A stretch of DNA of 37,693 nucleotides, taken from assembly GCA_964607755.1 (NCBI GenBank), contig CAZSMC010000042.1:1-37693 (forward strand), read 5' to 3'. Below the pieces are notes generated by a model that was not told where the DNA came from, did no database searches, and saw nothing but the letters and a program-made list of their open reading frames with translations. Both the position numbers and the translations under genes were made by a program. The DNA is from CAZSMC01 sp964607755 (GTDB lineage Bacteria > Zhuqueibacterota > Zhuqueibacteria > Residuimicrobiales > Krinioviventaceae). This document shows positions 24,737-33,952 of this stretch, one piece after another; the stretch's first letter is position 1; each line of letters starts with the position of its first letter.

Positions 24737-25540
24737 TTAATCTTTGCGGCTAAAAATCAATTTTAATTTCTCCCAAAAAGGAGCTTTGGTGGAATCGGTG
24801 ATGAGCTCGGGCTGTTCGAACTCGATCAGATCACCGGCAATGACCCGTCGAGGATTTTCATAAAATAATAATTCAGCCCGCTCCTGACCCCATTTTTCAC
24901 ACACGACCTCATAGGCTTTTTTTAATTTCAATGTTCGGCTGCGATTCTCATGCGCATCTGTAGCAGCAAGATGAACTGCATTAGCCTGCATTAAGATATT
25001 AGCCGTTGTTTTGGCCTGGTCACCAAAATTTCCGGTAAAACTTCCAGCCGTCACTTGTAACAGAGCGCCTTTTCTCACCAGACGCAAAACAGTATTCGGG
25101 TCCGCCATAACACTGCCGTTCCGTTCCGGATGCACGATAATGGGCGTTTTGCCGGTTGGGAGATTGTCAAAAACGTGTCGGGCAGCAGATTCCGGAATCA
25201 TCGCCATTGGAAATTCGATCAAAAAGTAGCGGCCGTTGTTGGCAACAGTTGCTATTCGTCTATCCAGTTGAAAATCGGGTTGCACGTAGAGCTCGGAACC
25301 CATGTGAAGTTTAATGGAAATTCCAGCATCCCGGGCGCGCTTTTTTAATTCCTCATAAAGATCGATAAATTTTTTCTCTTCGTTCAAATCTTTACTGGAC
25401 AGAACGTGCGGTGTGCACACTATTTCGATAATGCCATCCTGCTCGGCTTGTTTGAGCATGTCCATAGCCATCTTCCAATCTGCAGCACCGTCGTCACAGT
25501 AAGGGAGAACGTGCGAATGTGTATCAATGAATTTTGTCAA
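24737..25540 (-). CDS. PHP-family protein-tyrosine phosphatase, CpsB/CapC/YwqE type
   Basis: A 267-residue manganese-dependent phosphatase of the PHP fold. The N-terminal metal motif is FIDTHSHVLPYCDDGA (Asp6, His8, His10), followed by IVCTPHVLSS, MGSELYV, and later PIIVHPERN and ATDAHENRSR, all typical of YwqE/CpsB. In other bacteria these enzymes remove phosphate from tyrosine kinases that control capsule or exopolysaccharide export. No such kinase is in the window. A likely promoter lies 34-62 bases upstream, and a 70-base gap separates this gene from gmhA, so the two may be cotranscribed as surface carbohydrate functions. Confidence 0.9.
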   Translation of the reverse strand: MTKFIDTHSHVLPYCDDGAADWKMAMDMLKQAEQDGIIEIVCTPHVLSSKDLNEEKKFIDLYEELKKRARDAGISIKLHMGSELYVQPDFQLDRRIATVANNGRYFLIEFPMAMIPESAARHVFDNLPTGKTPIIVHPERNGSVMADPNTVLRLVRKGALLQVTAGSFTGNFGDQAKTTANILMQANAVHLAATDAHENRSRTLKLKKAYEVVCEKWGQERAELLFYENPRRVIAGDLIEFEQPELITDSTKAPFWEKLKLIFSRKD

Positions 25541-25573
25541 TACGAAAATCTCTCAGTCTGGCTCACGTTTCAC

Positions 25574-25602
25574 AGTATTCATGGAACAAGATGACCGGTC
25601 AA
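25574..25602 (-). promoter_or_regulatory. Probable sigma-70 promoter for the CapC-type phosphatase gene
   Basis: On the minus strand, TTGACC (25602-25597), a 17-base spacer and AATACT (25579-25574). The perfect palindrome TGACCGGTCA (25592-25601) overlaps the -35 box and would suit a repressor site. Confidence 0.5.
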
Positions 25603-25703
25603 TATCTATGTTTAATAAAAATTGAATAAATACTTGCTATTTTAACTGTGTAAAAATAAAAAGTTTTCAAAAATTTTTAAATTCGTGACATTTAATTGTC
25701 CTG

Positions 25704-26453
25704 TCACTTGTTTTGTTCGTGAATAGCAGCGGCAAATTCCTTGAGAAGGTTTTGACTGCCGTTTTCCTCGATAATACTGCCGGTAACAATGAAATCAGCA
25801 CCGGCTTTTACTTTATTGGCAGCCTCTTCAGGAGTGCGAATACCGCCGCCCACGATAATTGGAATCGTGCAATATTCTTTCACGGTTCGGATAATAGGTT
25901 CAGGAACAGAATATACAGCGCCGCTTCCGGCTTCCAGATAAACACATTTCATACCAATATATTCCGCAGCCAGTGCATGCGCTGCGGCAATGTCGGCTTT
26001 TTCGCGGGGAATGGGACGGGTATCGCTGATGAAAAGCGCAGACGTCACACATCCGGATTCAATAAACATATAACCTGTAGAAATGGGCTCAAGGTCAATC
26101 GATTTTAGGATTGGCGCAGCCATAACCTGTTCACCAATAAGCGTATTGGCATTGCGGCCGCTGATAAGGGATAAAAATAAAATCGCATCTGCATAACGAG
26201 ATACTTGTTTTGTACTTCCGGGGAACAAAATGACAGGCAGGCTGCACTTTTCCTTGATCTTTGACACCAAAAGATCAAGATTTTGTGTAAACAAAAGACT
26301 TCCCCCCACTAGTAGTGCGTCAACTCCAGCTTTTTCACAGAACTGCGCTGTTTCGATAGCACTGGACACCTCCTGTTTGTCCGGATCAATCAGAACTAAA
26401 TAACCAGCTCCCCGCGCTTTTTTAACCTGAAGTAGCTTATCAAATGTCTTCAC
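25704..26453 (-). CDS. Geranylgeranylglyceryl phosphate synthase family protein
   Basis: A 249-residue TIM-barrel prenyltransferase of the GGGPS/PcrB family. GGGPS joins a polyprenyl diphosphate to sn-glycerol 1-phosphate, the first ether bond of archaeal lipids. Motifs: LIDPDK at 21-26 (metal/diphosphate), VGGSLL at 49-54, FPGSTKQ at 77-83, the glycerol-phosphate loop YLEAGSGA at 172-179 and GGGIRTPEE at 202-210. Length and motifs fit the group II GGGPS enzymes of archaea and some FCB bacteria better than the shorter PcrB of Bacillus, but polyprenyl chain length cannot be read from sequence. GTG at 26453 is chosen because the reading frame upstream overlaps alaS and has unconserved content; AAAGGA lies about 11 bases before it. 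Confidence 0.87.
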   Translation of the reverse strand: MKTFDKLLQVKKARGAGYLVLIDPDKQEVSSAIETAQFCEKAGVDALLVGGSLLFTQNLDLLVSKIKEKCSLPVILFPGSTKQVSRYADAILFLSLISGRNANTLIGEQVMAAPILKSIDLEPISTGYMFIESGCVTSALFISDTRPIPREKADIAAAHALAAEYIGMKCVYLEAGSGAVYSVPEPIIRTVKEYCTIPIIVGGGIRTPEEAANKVKAGADFIVTGSIIEENGSQNLLKEFAAAIHEQNK

Positions 26454-26493
26454 AGACGACCGATTCCTTTCGGATTTCGTTTCAGTTTGCCGG

Positions 26494-29121
26494 TTAGCTT
26501 GTTTGCTTGCTAACGATTTCTTCCACTTTTGATAAGGCAAGGGACAATTTTGATGTATCTTTTGCCCCTGCTAATGCCATATGAGGGTTTCCCCCGCCAC
26601 CGCCATTAGCAAACTGGGCGACCTGTTTTACAATATCACCTGCTTTCAACCCTTTTTGTTCGATTACATCTTTGGTTACAACACAAACAAAAGATAATTT
26701 CTCATTCACTACAGAACCGAGCACGCCTACTCCAGAGCCGAGCCTGTCGCGAAGGACATCTCCGAATGAGCGCAGTTCATCAACGCTTTTGGCGTGCACA
26801 TTTCCTGCCACAACCTGCACACCGTCGATTTTTTTGGCGGATTTGAGCAACTCGGAAATATCCTCCTTTGACGACTTTTGCCGCAGGTCCTTCAACTCCT
26901 GTTGCAAGGATTTCCTTTCATCCAGGATTTTTTCGAGCCGGTTATCGGTTTCTTCAGGCGAGCAGCCCAATAACGCAGCAGCTTTTTCTAAAAGATGCTC
27001 GCGATTTCTCAAATAGTGGTGCGCCTTCATGCCGGTTAAACACTCAATTCGGCGGATTCCCGCGGCTACTGATGTTTCATTGATAATCACAAATTCACCG
27101 ATTTCACCGGTAGCACGAACATGCGTGCCGCCGCACAATTCTTTTGAAAATCCTTCTACTTCTACCACGCGGACTTTATCACTGTATTTTTCGCCAAACA
27201 AAGCAATTGCACCTGCTTTTTTCGCCTCATCAAATCCCACAACCTGCCAGGTTGTGGTTCTGTTTTGTAGAATTTGTTCGTTAACCATGTCTTCAACCTG
27301 CTTGATCTCATCTGGCCGGAGTGCTTCAAAATGAGTGAAATCGAACCGCATGTAATCGGGATGCACGAGCGAACCAGCCTGCTGTACATGATCACCTAAC
27401 ACACTGCGCAGCGATTTATGCACGAGATGAGTAACCGTGTGGTTGCGTTCAGTGCGCCGTCTTTTTGCAGAATCAATCTGTGCAAAAACTTTATCACCAG
27501 GCTGGGGTGAATTTCCGGATACGAGTTCTCCCAGATGAACGCTATGCCCGCCAATTTTTTTGGTATCTTTGACGCGGAATTCAAACGAGTCGTTTTTAAT
27601 GATACCTGAATCGCCGACTTGTCCGCCTGACTCTGCGTAAAACGGCGTAACAGTGAGCACGAGTTTGCCTTGTTCATATTTGAGAACCTCAGAGTAGACT
27701 TCATCGCGCTCATAGCCGACAAACTCCGTCGCAGGCATGTCACCAGACAGCTCAATAGTCTGATAACCTTCGGTTTTTGATTTAGAGGAACGCTGACGTT
27801 GGGCATCCATTTCCCGGTTAAAAGCTTGCACATCAACGGACAGATTTTTTTCTTCTGCCATTAATTGCGTCAGATCGAGCGGAAACCCAAAAGTATCGTG
27901 CAAAACAAATGCATCTGTGCCGGGGAATACGTTCTCACCTTTTGAAAGAATATCCTGCGCTTTTTCCTCAAAAATCTCAATGCCCCGGTCCAGGGTTCGC
28001 CCAAAACTTTCTTCCTCGGACGCGATGACTTGCGCAATATAATCACGCCGTTCGTTTATTTCCGGATAAGCATGTCCCATTTCCAGCGCCAGTGTATCGA
28101 CAAGTTTGAAAATAAACGGCTCGTGCACGTCCAGTTTCCTGCCAAAGCGGGATGCCCGGCGCAAAATGCGTCGCAGAACATAGCCCCGGCCTTCGTTTCC
28201 CGGAATAGCGCCGTCGGCAATAGCGAATGATAATGCCCGCACATGATCGGCAATGACGCGAAACGCCACACCCTGCTCGCTGTCCGGTGAATAGGAAATG
28301 CCAGTTATTTCTCCGATAGCTGCAATCAGCGGCGTAAACACATCAGTGTCATAGTTTGACGTCTTGCCCTGTATCACAGCAACAAGCCGCTCAAAACCTG
28401 CGCCAGTATCCACATGCTTTGCTGGCAACGGATGTAAAACACCGTTTTCATCCCGGTTGTACTGAATGAATACAAGGTTCCACAATTCGATAAACCGGGC
28501 GCACCCGGCATTCACTTGACAAACGTGATGCGGATCGGTAGAATCGCAATAATCAGCTCCGCGATCGATATGGATCTCGGAGCACGGTCCGCATGGCCCG
28601 GTATCGCCCATTTCCCAAAAATTTTCTTTTTTGTCAAAAGCGAGAACGTGCGAATGATCGATGTCAGTTTGCTTTTTCCATTCGTCGACAGCCTCTTCAT
28701 CGAACGGGACATTATCTGTGTCATCGCCTTCAAAAACAGTAGCGTACAAGCGGTCTTTGGGTAATTGCCAGACGTTGGTCAATAATTCCCAGGCCCATTT
28801 GATAGCCTCGGCTTTAAAATAATCACCAAAAGACCAGTTGCCCAGCATTTCAAAAAAGGTATGGTGATACGTATCGCGACCGACTTGTTCCAGATCGTTG
28901 TGTTTACCGGACACGCGAATACATTTTTGTGAATCAGCAACCCTGGGATTCGGCCGCTGGCGTGTGCCCAAAAAGATATCTTTGAACTGGTTCATCCCGG
29001 CATTGGTAAACAGCAATGTCGGATCGTTCTGCGGCACTACCGGTGCGCTTTTAACAATTTGGTGTTTTTTGCTTTTGAAAAAAGTTAAAAATGATTGTCT
29101 AATTTCTGCTGACTTTACCAT
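26494..29121 (-). CDS. alaS: Alanyl-tRNA synthetase
   Basis: An 875-residue class II synthetase charging tRNA-Ala; its substrate tRNA-Ala(CGC) is also in this window. The catalytic domain opens with FLTFFKSKKH, followed by TLLFTNAGMNQFKDIFLG (motif 1) and HHTFFEMLGNWSFGDYFK (motif 2). The editing domain has the zinc-binding set His561, His565 (HTVTHLVH), Cys663 and His667 (CGGTHV). The C-terminal DHHA1-like C-Ala domain ends in FANGGGGGNPHMALAGAKD. All parts are present and length is normal. It lies 25 bases after the trans-sulfuration gene and 40 before the GGGPS gene. Confidence 0.97.
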   Translation of the reverse strand: MVKSAEIRQSFLTFFKSKKHQIVKSAPVVPQNDPTLLFTNAGMNQFKDIFLGTRQRPNPRVADSQKCIRVSGKHNDLEQVGRDTYHHTFFEMLGNWSFGDYFKAEAIKWAWELLTNVWQLPKDRLYATVFEGDDTDNVPFDEEAVDEWKKQTDIDHSHVLAFDKKENFWEMGDTGPCGPCSEIHIDRGADYCDSTDPHHVCQVNAGCARFIELWNLVFIQYNRDENGVLHPLPAKHVDTGAGFERLVAVIQGKTSNYDTDVFTPLIAAIGEITGISYSPDSEQGVAFRVIADHVRALSFAIADGAIPGNEGRGYVLRRILRRASRFGRKLDVHEPFIFKLVDTLALEMGHAYPEINERRDYIAQVIASEEESFGRTLDRGIEIFEEKAQDILSKGENVFPGTDAFVLHDTFGFPLDLTQLMAEEKNLSVDVQAFNREMDAQRQRSSKSKTEGYQTIELSGDMPATEFVGYERDEVYSEVLKYEQGKLVLTVTPFYAESGGQVGDSGIIKNDSFEFRVKDTKKIGGHSVHLGELVSGNSPQPGDKVFAQIDSAKRRRTERNHTVTHLVHKSLRSVLGDHVQQAGSLVHPDYMRFDFTHFEALRPDEIKQVEDMVNEQILQNRTTTWQVVGFDEAKKAGAIALFGEKYSDKVRVVEVEGFSKELCGGTHVRATGEIGEFVIINETSVAAGIRRIECLTGMKAHHYLRNREHLLEKAAALLGCSPEETDNRLEKILDERKSLQQELKDLRQKSSKEDISELLKSAKKIDGVQVVAGNVHAKSVDELRSFGDVLRDRLGSGVGVLGSVVNEKLSFVCVVTKDVIEQKGLKAGDIVKQVAQFANGGGGGNPHMALAGAKDTSKLSLALSKVEEIVSKQTS

Positions 29122-29146
29122 TTATTTTTTCGGTTAAATTTATCAA

Positions 29147-30343
29147 TTATATTTGATCCAGCGCTTGATCCAAATCGGCTATAAGATCATCCACGTTTTC
29201 GATTCCCACTGAAAGCCGCATCATTCCTTCGGTAACGCCAATAGCATTACGTTCTTCTTCTGACAGGCTGACATGTGATGTCGAAGCCGGGTGCATAATA
29301 AGAGTATCGATTTCACCCAGACTCACGGTAAAATTACACACCTGGACAGCGTCCATAACCTCTTTACCGGCGTTAAAACCACCTTTTATTTCAAAAGCTA
29401 ACATACCGCCAAATGCTGATAATTGCGCTTTTGCCAGGCTGTGCTGGGGATGAGAAGGCAATCCAGGGTAATAAACGTGCTCGACCTTTGGGTGCTGGTG
29501 TAAAAACTCGGCTATCGCCATGGCATTGGAACAGTGCCGTTCCAGCCGTATGGCCAGCGTTTTCAATCCTCTGATACCTAACCAGGCGTTAAACGGACTG
29601 ATCACTCCGCCGTAAAGCTTGACGGTTTTTCGGATTTTTTCAATATACTCTTCCGAATGACTGACAAGCACGCCGCCGATTATATCGCCATGACCGCCAA
29701 TGTATTTTGTCGCGCTATGGATGACCACATCTGCGCCAAATTTTAATGCCTGAATAATGGGAGGCGGTGTAAAAGTAGAATCGATAATAAAAATCAAGTT
29801 GTTCTCTTTGGCGATTTGGACCATAGCGGTTATATCAGCTACCGCCAGATTTGGATTGCCAAGCACTTCGGTAAATAATATTTTTGTTCGTGAATTGATG
29901 GCTTTTTTAATGCTGTCCGTATTTGTAATGTCCACAAAACGGGTTGACACATTAATGGACGCGAGTTCTTCAGTGAACCAGGCTTTGGTGCCGCCGTAAA
30001 TAGTCGATGAAGAAACAATCTCATCTCCCGGCTCTACAAATGCGAGAACAGCGCTGCTAATTGCAGCCATCCCTGATGCCACAGCGATGCCAGCCCGGCC
30101 TTCTTCGATCACTGTAATCATGTGTGCAAAAAGCTCAGATGTGGGATTACTCTCACGTGTGTAAAAATAGCCACTCTTTTCGCCAGTAAACACAGACAAC
30201 CCGTCAGCCACATTTTCATAATCAAAGTTCACTGTTTGAAATATGGGCGGAATATGTGAGCGCACCTGGCTAAAATCGACTTTATTGGCCGTTCGAATAA
30301 GCCGGGTGTCAACATGCCATTTTTTCAAATCATCGTTTTTCAT
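29147..30343 (-). CDS. PLP-dependent trans-sulfuration enzyme (Cys/Met metabolism family)
   Basis: A 398-residue enzyme of the cystathionine gamma-synthase / gamma-lyase / O-acetylhomoserine sulfhydrylase fold. The PLP lysine is Lys213 in HSATKYIGGHGD; Asp188 (FIIDSTF) and Tyr61/Arg63 (FYTRESNP) complete the cofactor site. The catalytic tyrosine Tyr116 is followed by GGT, so the cysteine that marks true methionine gamma-lyases (position 116 in the Pseudomonas enzyme) is glycine here. That favours cystathionine gamma-synthase/lyase or sulfhydrylase activity, but the substrate is open. It is unusual inside a recA-recX-alaS run: it starts 6 bases after the recX stop. Confidence 0.88.
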   Translation of the reverse strand: MKNDDLKKWHVDTRLIRTANKVDFSQVRSHIPPIFQTVNFDYENVADGLSVFTGEKSGYFYTRESNPTSELFAHMITVIEEGRAGIAVASGMAAISSAVLAFVEPGDEIVSSSTIYGGTKAWFTEELASINVSTRFVDITNTDSIKKAINSRTKILFTEVLGNPNLAVADITAMVQIAKENNLIFIIDSTFTPPPIIQALKFGADVVIHSATKYIGGHGDIIGGVLVSHSEEYIEKIRKTVKLYGGVISPFNAWLGIRGLKTLAIRLERHCSNAMAIAEFLHQHPKVEHVYYPGLPSHPQHSLAKAQLSAFGGMLAFEIKGGFNAGKEVMDAVQVCNFTVSLGEIDTLIMHPASTSHVSLSEEERNAIGVTEGMMRLSVGIENVDDLIADLDQALDQI

Positions 30344-30349
30344 GTTAAA

Positions 30350-30988
30350 TTACAATTCATCCCAATGTTCAATCACGTCGCTGATCATTTCGTAATGGAA
30401 CCCGCGACGTGACAACAAGTCGGATACGCGTTTCTTTGCCCTGTCCGGGTCCAGTTTTTGATATTTTTTCTTGCCTTTTTGGGCGACAATCCGGGCGTAC
30501 TCGAACTCGCTTTTTTCCCGGTAAGCTTCTTCAATTCCGGTTTTTATATCTGCTTCGCTCAGACCTTTTTTTGCCAATTCTCTTTGCAAGTAAAAAGCGC
30601 CAACCGGTTTGGAAATCATTCGCGACCGGGAAAACATTTTGGCAAATTTTGTATCGTTTAGCAAATCATACTTTTTCAAATCAGCAATAGTGCGGTTAAT
30701 ACTTTTCGCAGAAAAGCCGGCTCTACTAAGACGCTCTCGCAATTCGTAAAGACTGCGATCCCGCACTTTTAACAACTGCATCGCTTTTTCTTTGGCAGCC
30801 CGGTCTTCCTCCATTGACTGAATCTTGTGAATCTGCTGTAAAGAAAGTTCATCGCCGCTTGCAATGCCTGATTTTAAAAGAACATCCTGATGAACGCCAA
30901 AAGCAAACTCGTTATTTACGAAAACAGAATAGCGGTCTTTGCGCTTTTTTTGCAGTTCGATAGCTGTAATTTTTCTGACCTCGCTCAT
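30350..30988 (-). CDS. recX: Regulatory protein RecX
   Basis: A 212-residue protein made of repeated three-helix units that binds RecA filaments and modulates RecA activity. Characteristic segments are the repeat start KEKAMQLLKVRDRSLYELRERLSRAGFS, then FAKMFSRSRMISKPVGAFYLQRELAKKGLS and the C-terminal KKRVSDLLSRRGFHYEMISDVI. The N-terminal extension (1-60) with KRKDRYSVFVNNEFAFGVH is common in RecX of many phyla. It lies 22 bases after recA, its regulated partner, and is probably translated from the same message. Confidence 0.92.
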   Translation of the reverse strand: MSEVRKITAIELQKKRKDRYSVFVNNEFAFGVHQDVLLKSGIASGDELSLQQIHKIQSMEEDRAAKEKAMQLLKVRDRSLYELRERLSRAGFSAKSINRTIADLKKYDLLNDTKFAKMFSRSRMISKPVGAFYLQRELAKKGLSEADIKTGIEEAYREKSEFEYARIVAQKGKKKYQKLDPDRAKKRVSDLLSRRGFHYEMISDVIEHWDEL

Positions 30989-31010
30989 GGTCTCCTTTCA
31001 CAAGCGGGAT

Positions 31011-32063
31011 CTATTTTACCGGTTGCTTGTTAGTTTCGGTTGCTTTTTTCTCTTTTTCCTTTTCTTTTATTAAATCGAGTTCAGCGCGAACTTTTTTCTC
31101 AATTACAGCTAGTAGTTCCGGATTTTGCTCCAGATAAGTCTTGACATTTTCACGTCCCTGGCCGAGACGTTCATCACCAAAAGAAAACCATGTTCCGGCT
31201 TTTTTAATGATTTCATTTTTAACAGCCAAATCCAGCACATCACCGCTGCGGGAGATACCTTTGCCGTAAATAATATCGAATTCTACTTGTTTAAAAGGCG
31301 GTGCAACTTTATTTTTAACCACCTTGACTTTGGTTCTATTACCAATCACATTATCACCGTCTTTGATCGACGCAATTCGCCGGATATCCAGCCGCACAGA
31401 CGAATAAAATTTCAGGGCACGACCGCCGGTGGTAGTTTCCGGGCTGCCGAACATTACGCCAATCTTTTCCCGGATCTGGTTAATAAAAATCACAGTGCAC
31501 CGTGATTTGCTGATTGCGGCGGTGAGTTTTCGCATCGCCTGGGACATAAGTCGTGCTTGCAGACCCACCTGGGCATCGCCCATTTCGCCCTCGATTTCAG
31601 CGCGCGGCACCAGCGCCGCAACAGAGTCAATAACAATCACATCCAGAGCGCCGCTTCGCACTAATGTTTCGGTGATTTCCAGCGCCTGTTCTCCGGTATC
31701 GGGTTGGGAAATGAGCAAATTGTCCGTATCCACGCCCAGGGCTTTTGCGTAGACCGCATCGAGTGCATGCTCGGCGTCTACAAAAGCGGCAAGTCCGCCG
31801 GCTTTTTGAGCTTCCGAGACTATATGCAACGCCAATGTCGTTTTGCCGGATGCTTCGGGACCATAAATTTCGACAACTCGCCCTCGAGGAATTCCGCCCA
31901 CGCCAAGAGCGGCATCGAGTGAAATAGAACCTGTTGAGATACTGGGAACATCTACTCTGCGGTCTTCGCCCAGATACATAATCGAACCCTTGCCATAATG
32001 GCGGTCGATTTGCGAAATCGCCAGTTCAAGGGCTTTTTTGCGTTCATTTTTTTCGTCTACCAT
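31011..32063 (-). CDS. recA: Recombinase RecA
   Basis: A 350-residue DNA strand-exchange ATPase, central to recombination and the SOS response. Walker A is GPEASGKT at 68-75. Other marks are FVDAEHALD, ISQPDTGEQALEI, the L1/L2 region INQIREKIGVMFGSPETTTGGRALKFYSS and a lysine- and glutamate-rich C-terminal tail. The ATG at 32063 has AGGA 6 bases upstream. The 37-base gap to thpR shows no promoter and no recognisable LexA box, so expression may come mainly from the promoter before pgpA. That conclusion is limited because SOS boxes vary between phyla. Confidence 0.98.
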   Translation of the reverse strand: MVDEKNERKKALELAISQIDRHYGKGSIMYLGEDRRVDVPSISTGSISLDAALGVGGIPRGRVVEIYGPEASGKTTLALHIVSEAQKAGGLAAFVDAEHALDAVYAKALGVDTDNLLISQPDTGEQALEITETLVRSGALDVIVIDSVAALVPRAEIEGEMGDAQVGLQARLMSQAMRKLTAAISKSRCTVIFINQIREKIGVMFGSPETTTGGRALKFYSSVRLDIRRIASIKDGDNVIGNRTKVKVVKNKVAPPFKQVEFDIIYGKGISRSGDVLDLAVKNEIIKKAGTWFSFGDERLGQGRENVKTYLEQNPELLAVIEKKVRAELDLIKEKEKEKKATETNKQPVK

Positions 32064-32100
32064 ATATTATCCTATCATTTCGTTTTCAATCATCAGCTCT

Positions 32101-32673
32101 TTATTTTTTCGCTGACAAGCTTACCTCTTTTAACGGTGTATAAACAGCTCCGGTCGGCCGCAACTGACTTTGCATAACAATTACCTGGTCTGCCTTGAAT
32201 GGCTTGAGTTCAAAATTGTGTTTTTTAAGAAAATCGGTCATTTCCGGGATTCCATTGCGGGATTTTACGCGGCCAAAAGTCAAATGAGGAGAAAAATCGC
32301 GTTTTTCTTTGGGATAGCCTATTTCCTCCAGAGCCATTTCGATATTCGACCCCAGTTCCAGCAGTTTTCCGGATTCTTCTTTAACACCTACCCAGAATAC
32401 CCGTGGCCGGCGAAAATTAGGAAACGCGCCACAACCAGAGACCTGGATTTTCAACGGCGGAATCGCATCGCTTGCTTTTTGCACCGCAGAGGTGATCTCG
32501 GGAATTTGTTCCTCCTCAACATCACCCAGGAATTTGAGCGTCAAATGAATACTATCGGGACGCATCCACCGCACACCGTCGCCAAAAGGTTTGAGATCGT
32601 CCTGCAAATCAGCAATTTTTTCCTTAATTTTATCGGGTAATTCGAAACAAATAAATGTTCGTATTTTTCCCAT
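32101..32673 (-). CDS. thpR: RNA 2',3'-cyclic phosphodiesterase (2H family)
   Basis: A 190-residue LigT/ThpR protein of the 2H phosphoesterase fold. The two catalytic histidine motifs are HLTL at 43-46 (SIHLTLKFLGDV) and HLTF at 130-133 (FSPHLTFGRVK), facing each other in the family structure. It begins RTFICFELPDKI, also typical. The enzyme opens 2',3'-cyclic phosphates on RNA ends to 2'-phosphates; its cellular role is not well defined. Its start is one base after the cinA stop, so the two are probably coupled. The cinA-thpR-recA order is widely conserved. Confidence 0.93.
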   Translation of the reverse strand: MGKIRTFICFELPDKIKEKIADLQDDLKPFGDGVRWMRPDSIHLTLKFLGDVEEEQIPEITSAVQKASDAIPPLKIQVSGCGAFPNFRRPRVFWVGVKEESGKLLELGSNIEMALEEIGYPKEKRDFSPHLTFGRVKSRNGIPEMTDFLKKHNFELKPFKADQVIVMQSQLRPTGAVYTPLKEVSLSAKK

Positions 32674-32674
32674 A

Positions 32675-33916
32675 TTAACCTTTTATATTCAAAATACGTT
32701 TTCGTAACAAATTTAGCACGGCCTGTGCCGAACGTTGTTTATTTCCCAAACGGTCATCGGCAAAGTTGTGTTTTTCAGAAATGGCGCCATTCTTGTCAGC
32801 ATAGCCTATATAGACCAGACCGACTGGCTTTTCAACAGTTCCGCCAGTCGGACCGGCGATACCAGTGACAGATATGCCGTAATCCGTACCGGCTGCCTTG
32901 CGCACACCTTCAGCCATGGCTTCCGCCACCTGGGCGCTCACCGCACCATATTTTTCGATCAATTCACCAGGCACACCCAGCACTGAAATTTTCGCCCTGT
33001 TGCTGTAACTTATGATTCCGCGTTCAAAAAAATCAGAACTTCCGGGTACATTCGTCAGCTTGTTTGCAACCAGTCCTCCGGTACAGGATTCGGCCACAGC
33101 CAGTGTTTCTCTCCGCTCACTCAGCAACCTGGCGATGGTCTCTTCTAATGAGATATTATTCTCCGCATAAATATAAGGACCGACCCGGTCGCGGATTGTT
33201 TTTTCAGCTTTTGCAATATTCTGTTGTGCAACTTTTGACGTTTGCGCTGTACTTGTTAATCGAATTTTTACCCCGCTCAGGCTGGGTAAAAAAGCAATTG
33301 CGGTGTACTTTTCGATTTTTTTCACATCAAGTTTTTCGTAAAGTGTGCTTTCCGGAAGTCCGGTGGTCATCAAGATTTTTATCTGAACCACCTGGCCGCC
33401 GGCCTTTTCTTTCAATCTTGGTAATACGTCGCGCGTCATCATGGCTTTCATTTCCTGAGGAACACCAGGCATGACAGCATAAAAAACATGATTCTCCTCG
33501 AAGATCATTCCCGGTGCTGTGCCCAACTCGTTTTTCATGATCTCTGCTTTGTCCGGAACGAGCGCCTGCTCTTCATTCACCTTGGCCATATCCAGTACAC
33601 GCCGGGTAAAACGGGCTTTGACCTCGCGCAAAACCTCTTTGTTTTTCACAAGGCGGGAATTAAAATGTCCCGCAACGACTTTTTTCGTCACATCATCGTG
33701 AGTGGGCCCCAGTCCGCCGGTAAGCAAAACAGCATTAGCCCGGTTCTCTGCAATATGCAACGCCTGTTTCAGGTGATCCTGATCATCTCCTACTGTAGTC
33801 ACCCAATTGACTCTCAGAGCGATGTTCATGAGCTGCTCGCCAATCCAGCTCGCATTCGTATTAACAGTCTGACCAATCAGGAGTTCATCACCAATGGATA
33901 TTATTTCAATTTTCAT
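32675..33916 (-). CDS. cinA: CinA family protein (competence/damage-inducible; NMN deamidase)
   Basis: A 413-residue two-domain CinA. Residues 1-170 form the COG1058 molybdopterin-binding-like domain (SIGDELLIGQTVNTNASWIG, LTGGLGPTHDDVT). Residues 255-410 form the CinA_C domain with AVAESCTGG at 273-281, which deamidates nicotinamide mononucleotide in pyridine nucleotide salvage; the N-terminal domain has ADP-ribose pyrophosphatase activity in some homologues. Both domains look intact. It stands 36 bases after pgpA and one base before thpR in the conserved run leading to recA. Confidence 0.95.
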   Translation of the reverse strand: MKIEIISIGDELLIGQTVNTNASWIGEQLMNIALRVNWVTTVGDDQDHLKQALHIAENRANAVLLTGGLGPTHDDVTKKVVAGHFNSRLVKNKEVLREVKARFTRRVLDMAKVNEEQALVPDKAEIMKNELGTAPGMIFEENHVFYAVMPGVPQEMKAMMTRDVLPRLKEKAGGQVVQIKILMTTGLPESTLYEKLDVKKIEKYTAIAFLPSLSGVKIRLTSTAQTSKVAQQNIAKAEKTIRDRVGPYIYAENNISLEETIARLLSERRETLAVAESCTGGLVANKLTNVPGSSDFFERGIISYSNRAKISVLGVPGELIEKYGAVSAQVAEAMAEGVRKAAGTDYGISVTGIAGPTGGTVEKPVGLVYIGYADKNGAISEKHNFADDRLGNKQRSAQAVLNLLRKRILNIKG

Positions 33917-33952
33917 TTCTTTTTCACAACCCTCTGCACAAATGATTTTACA

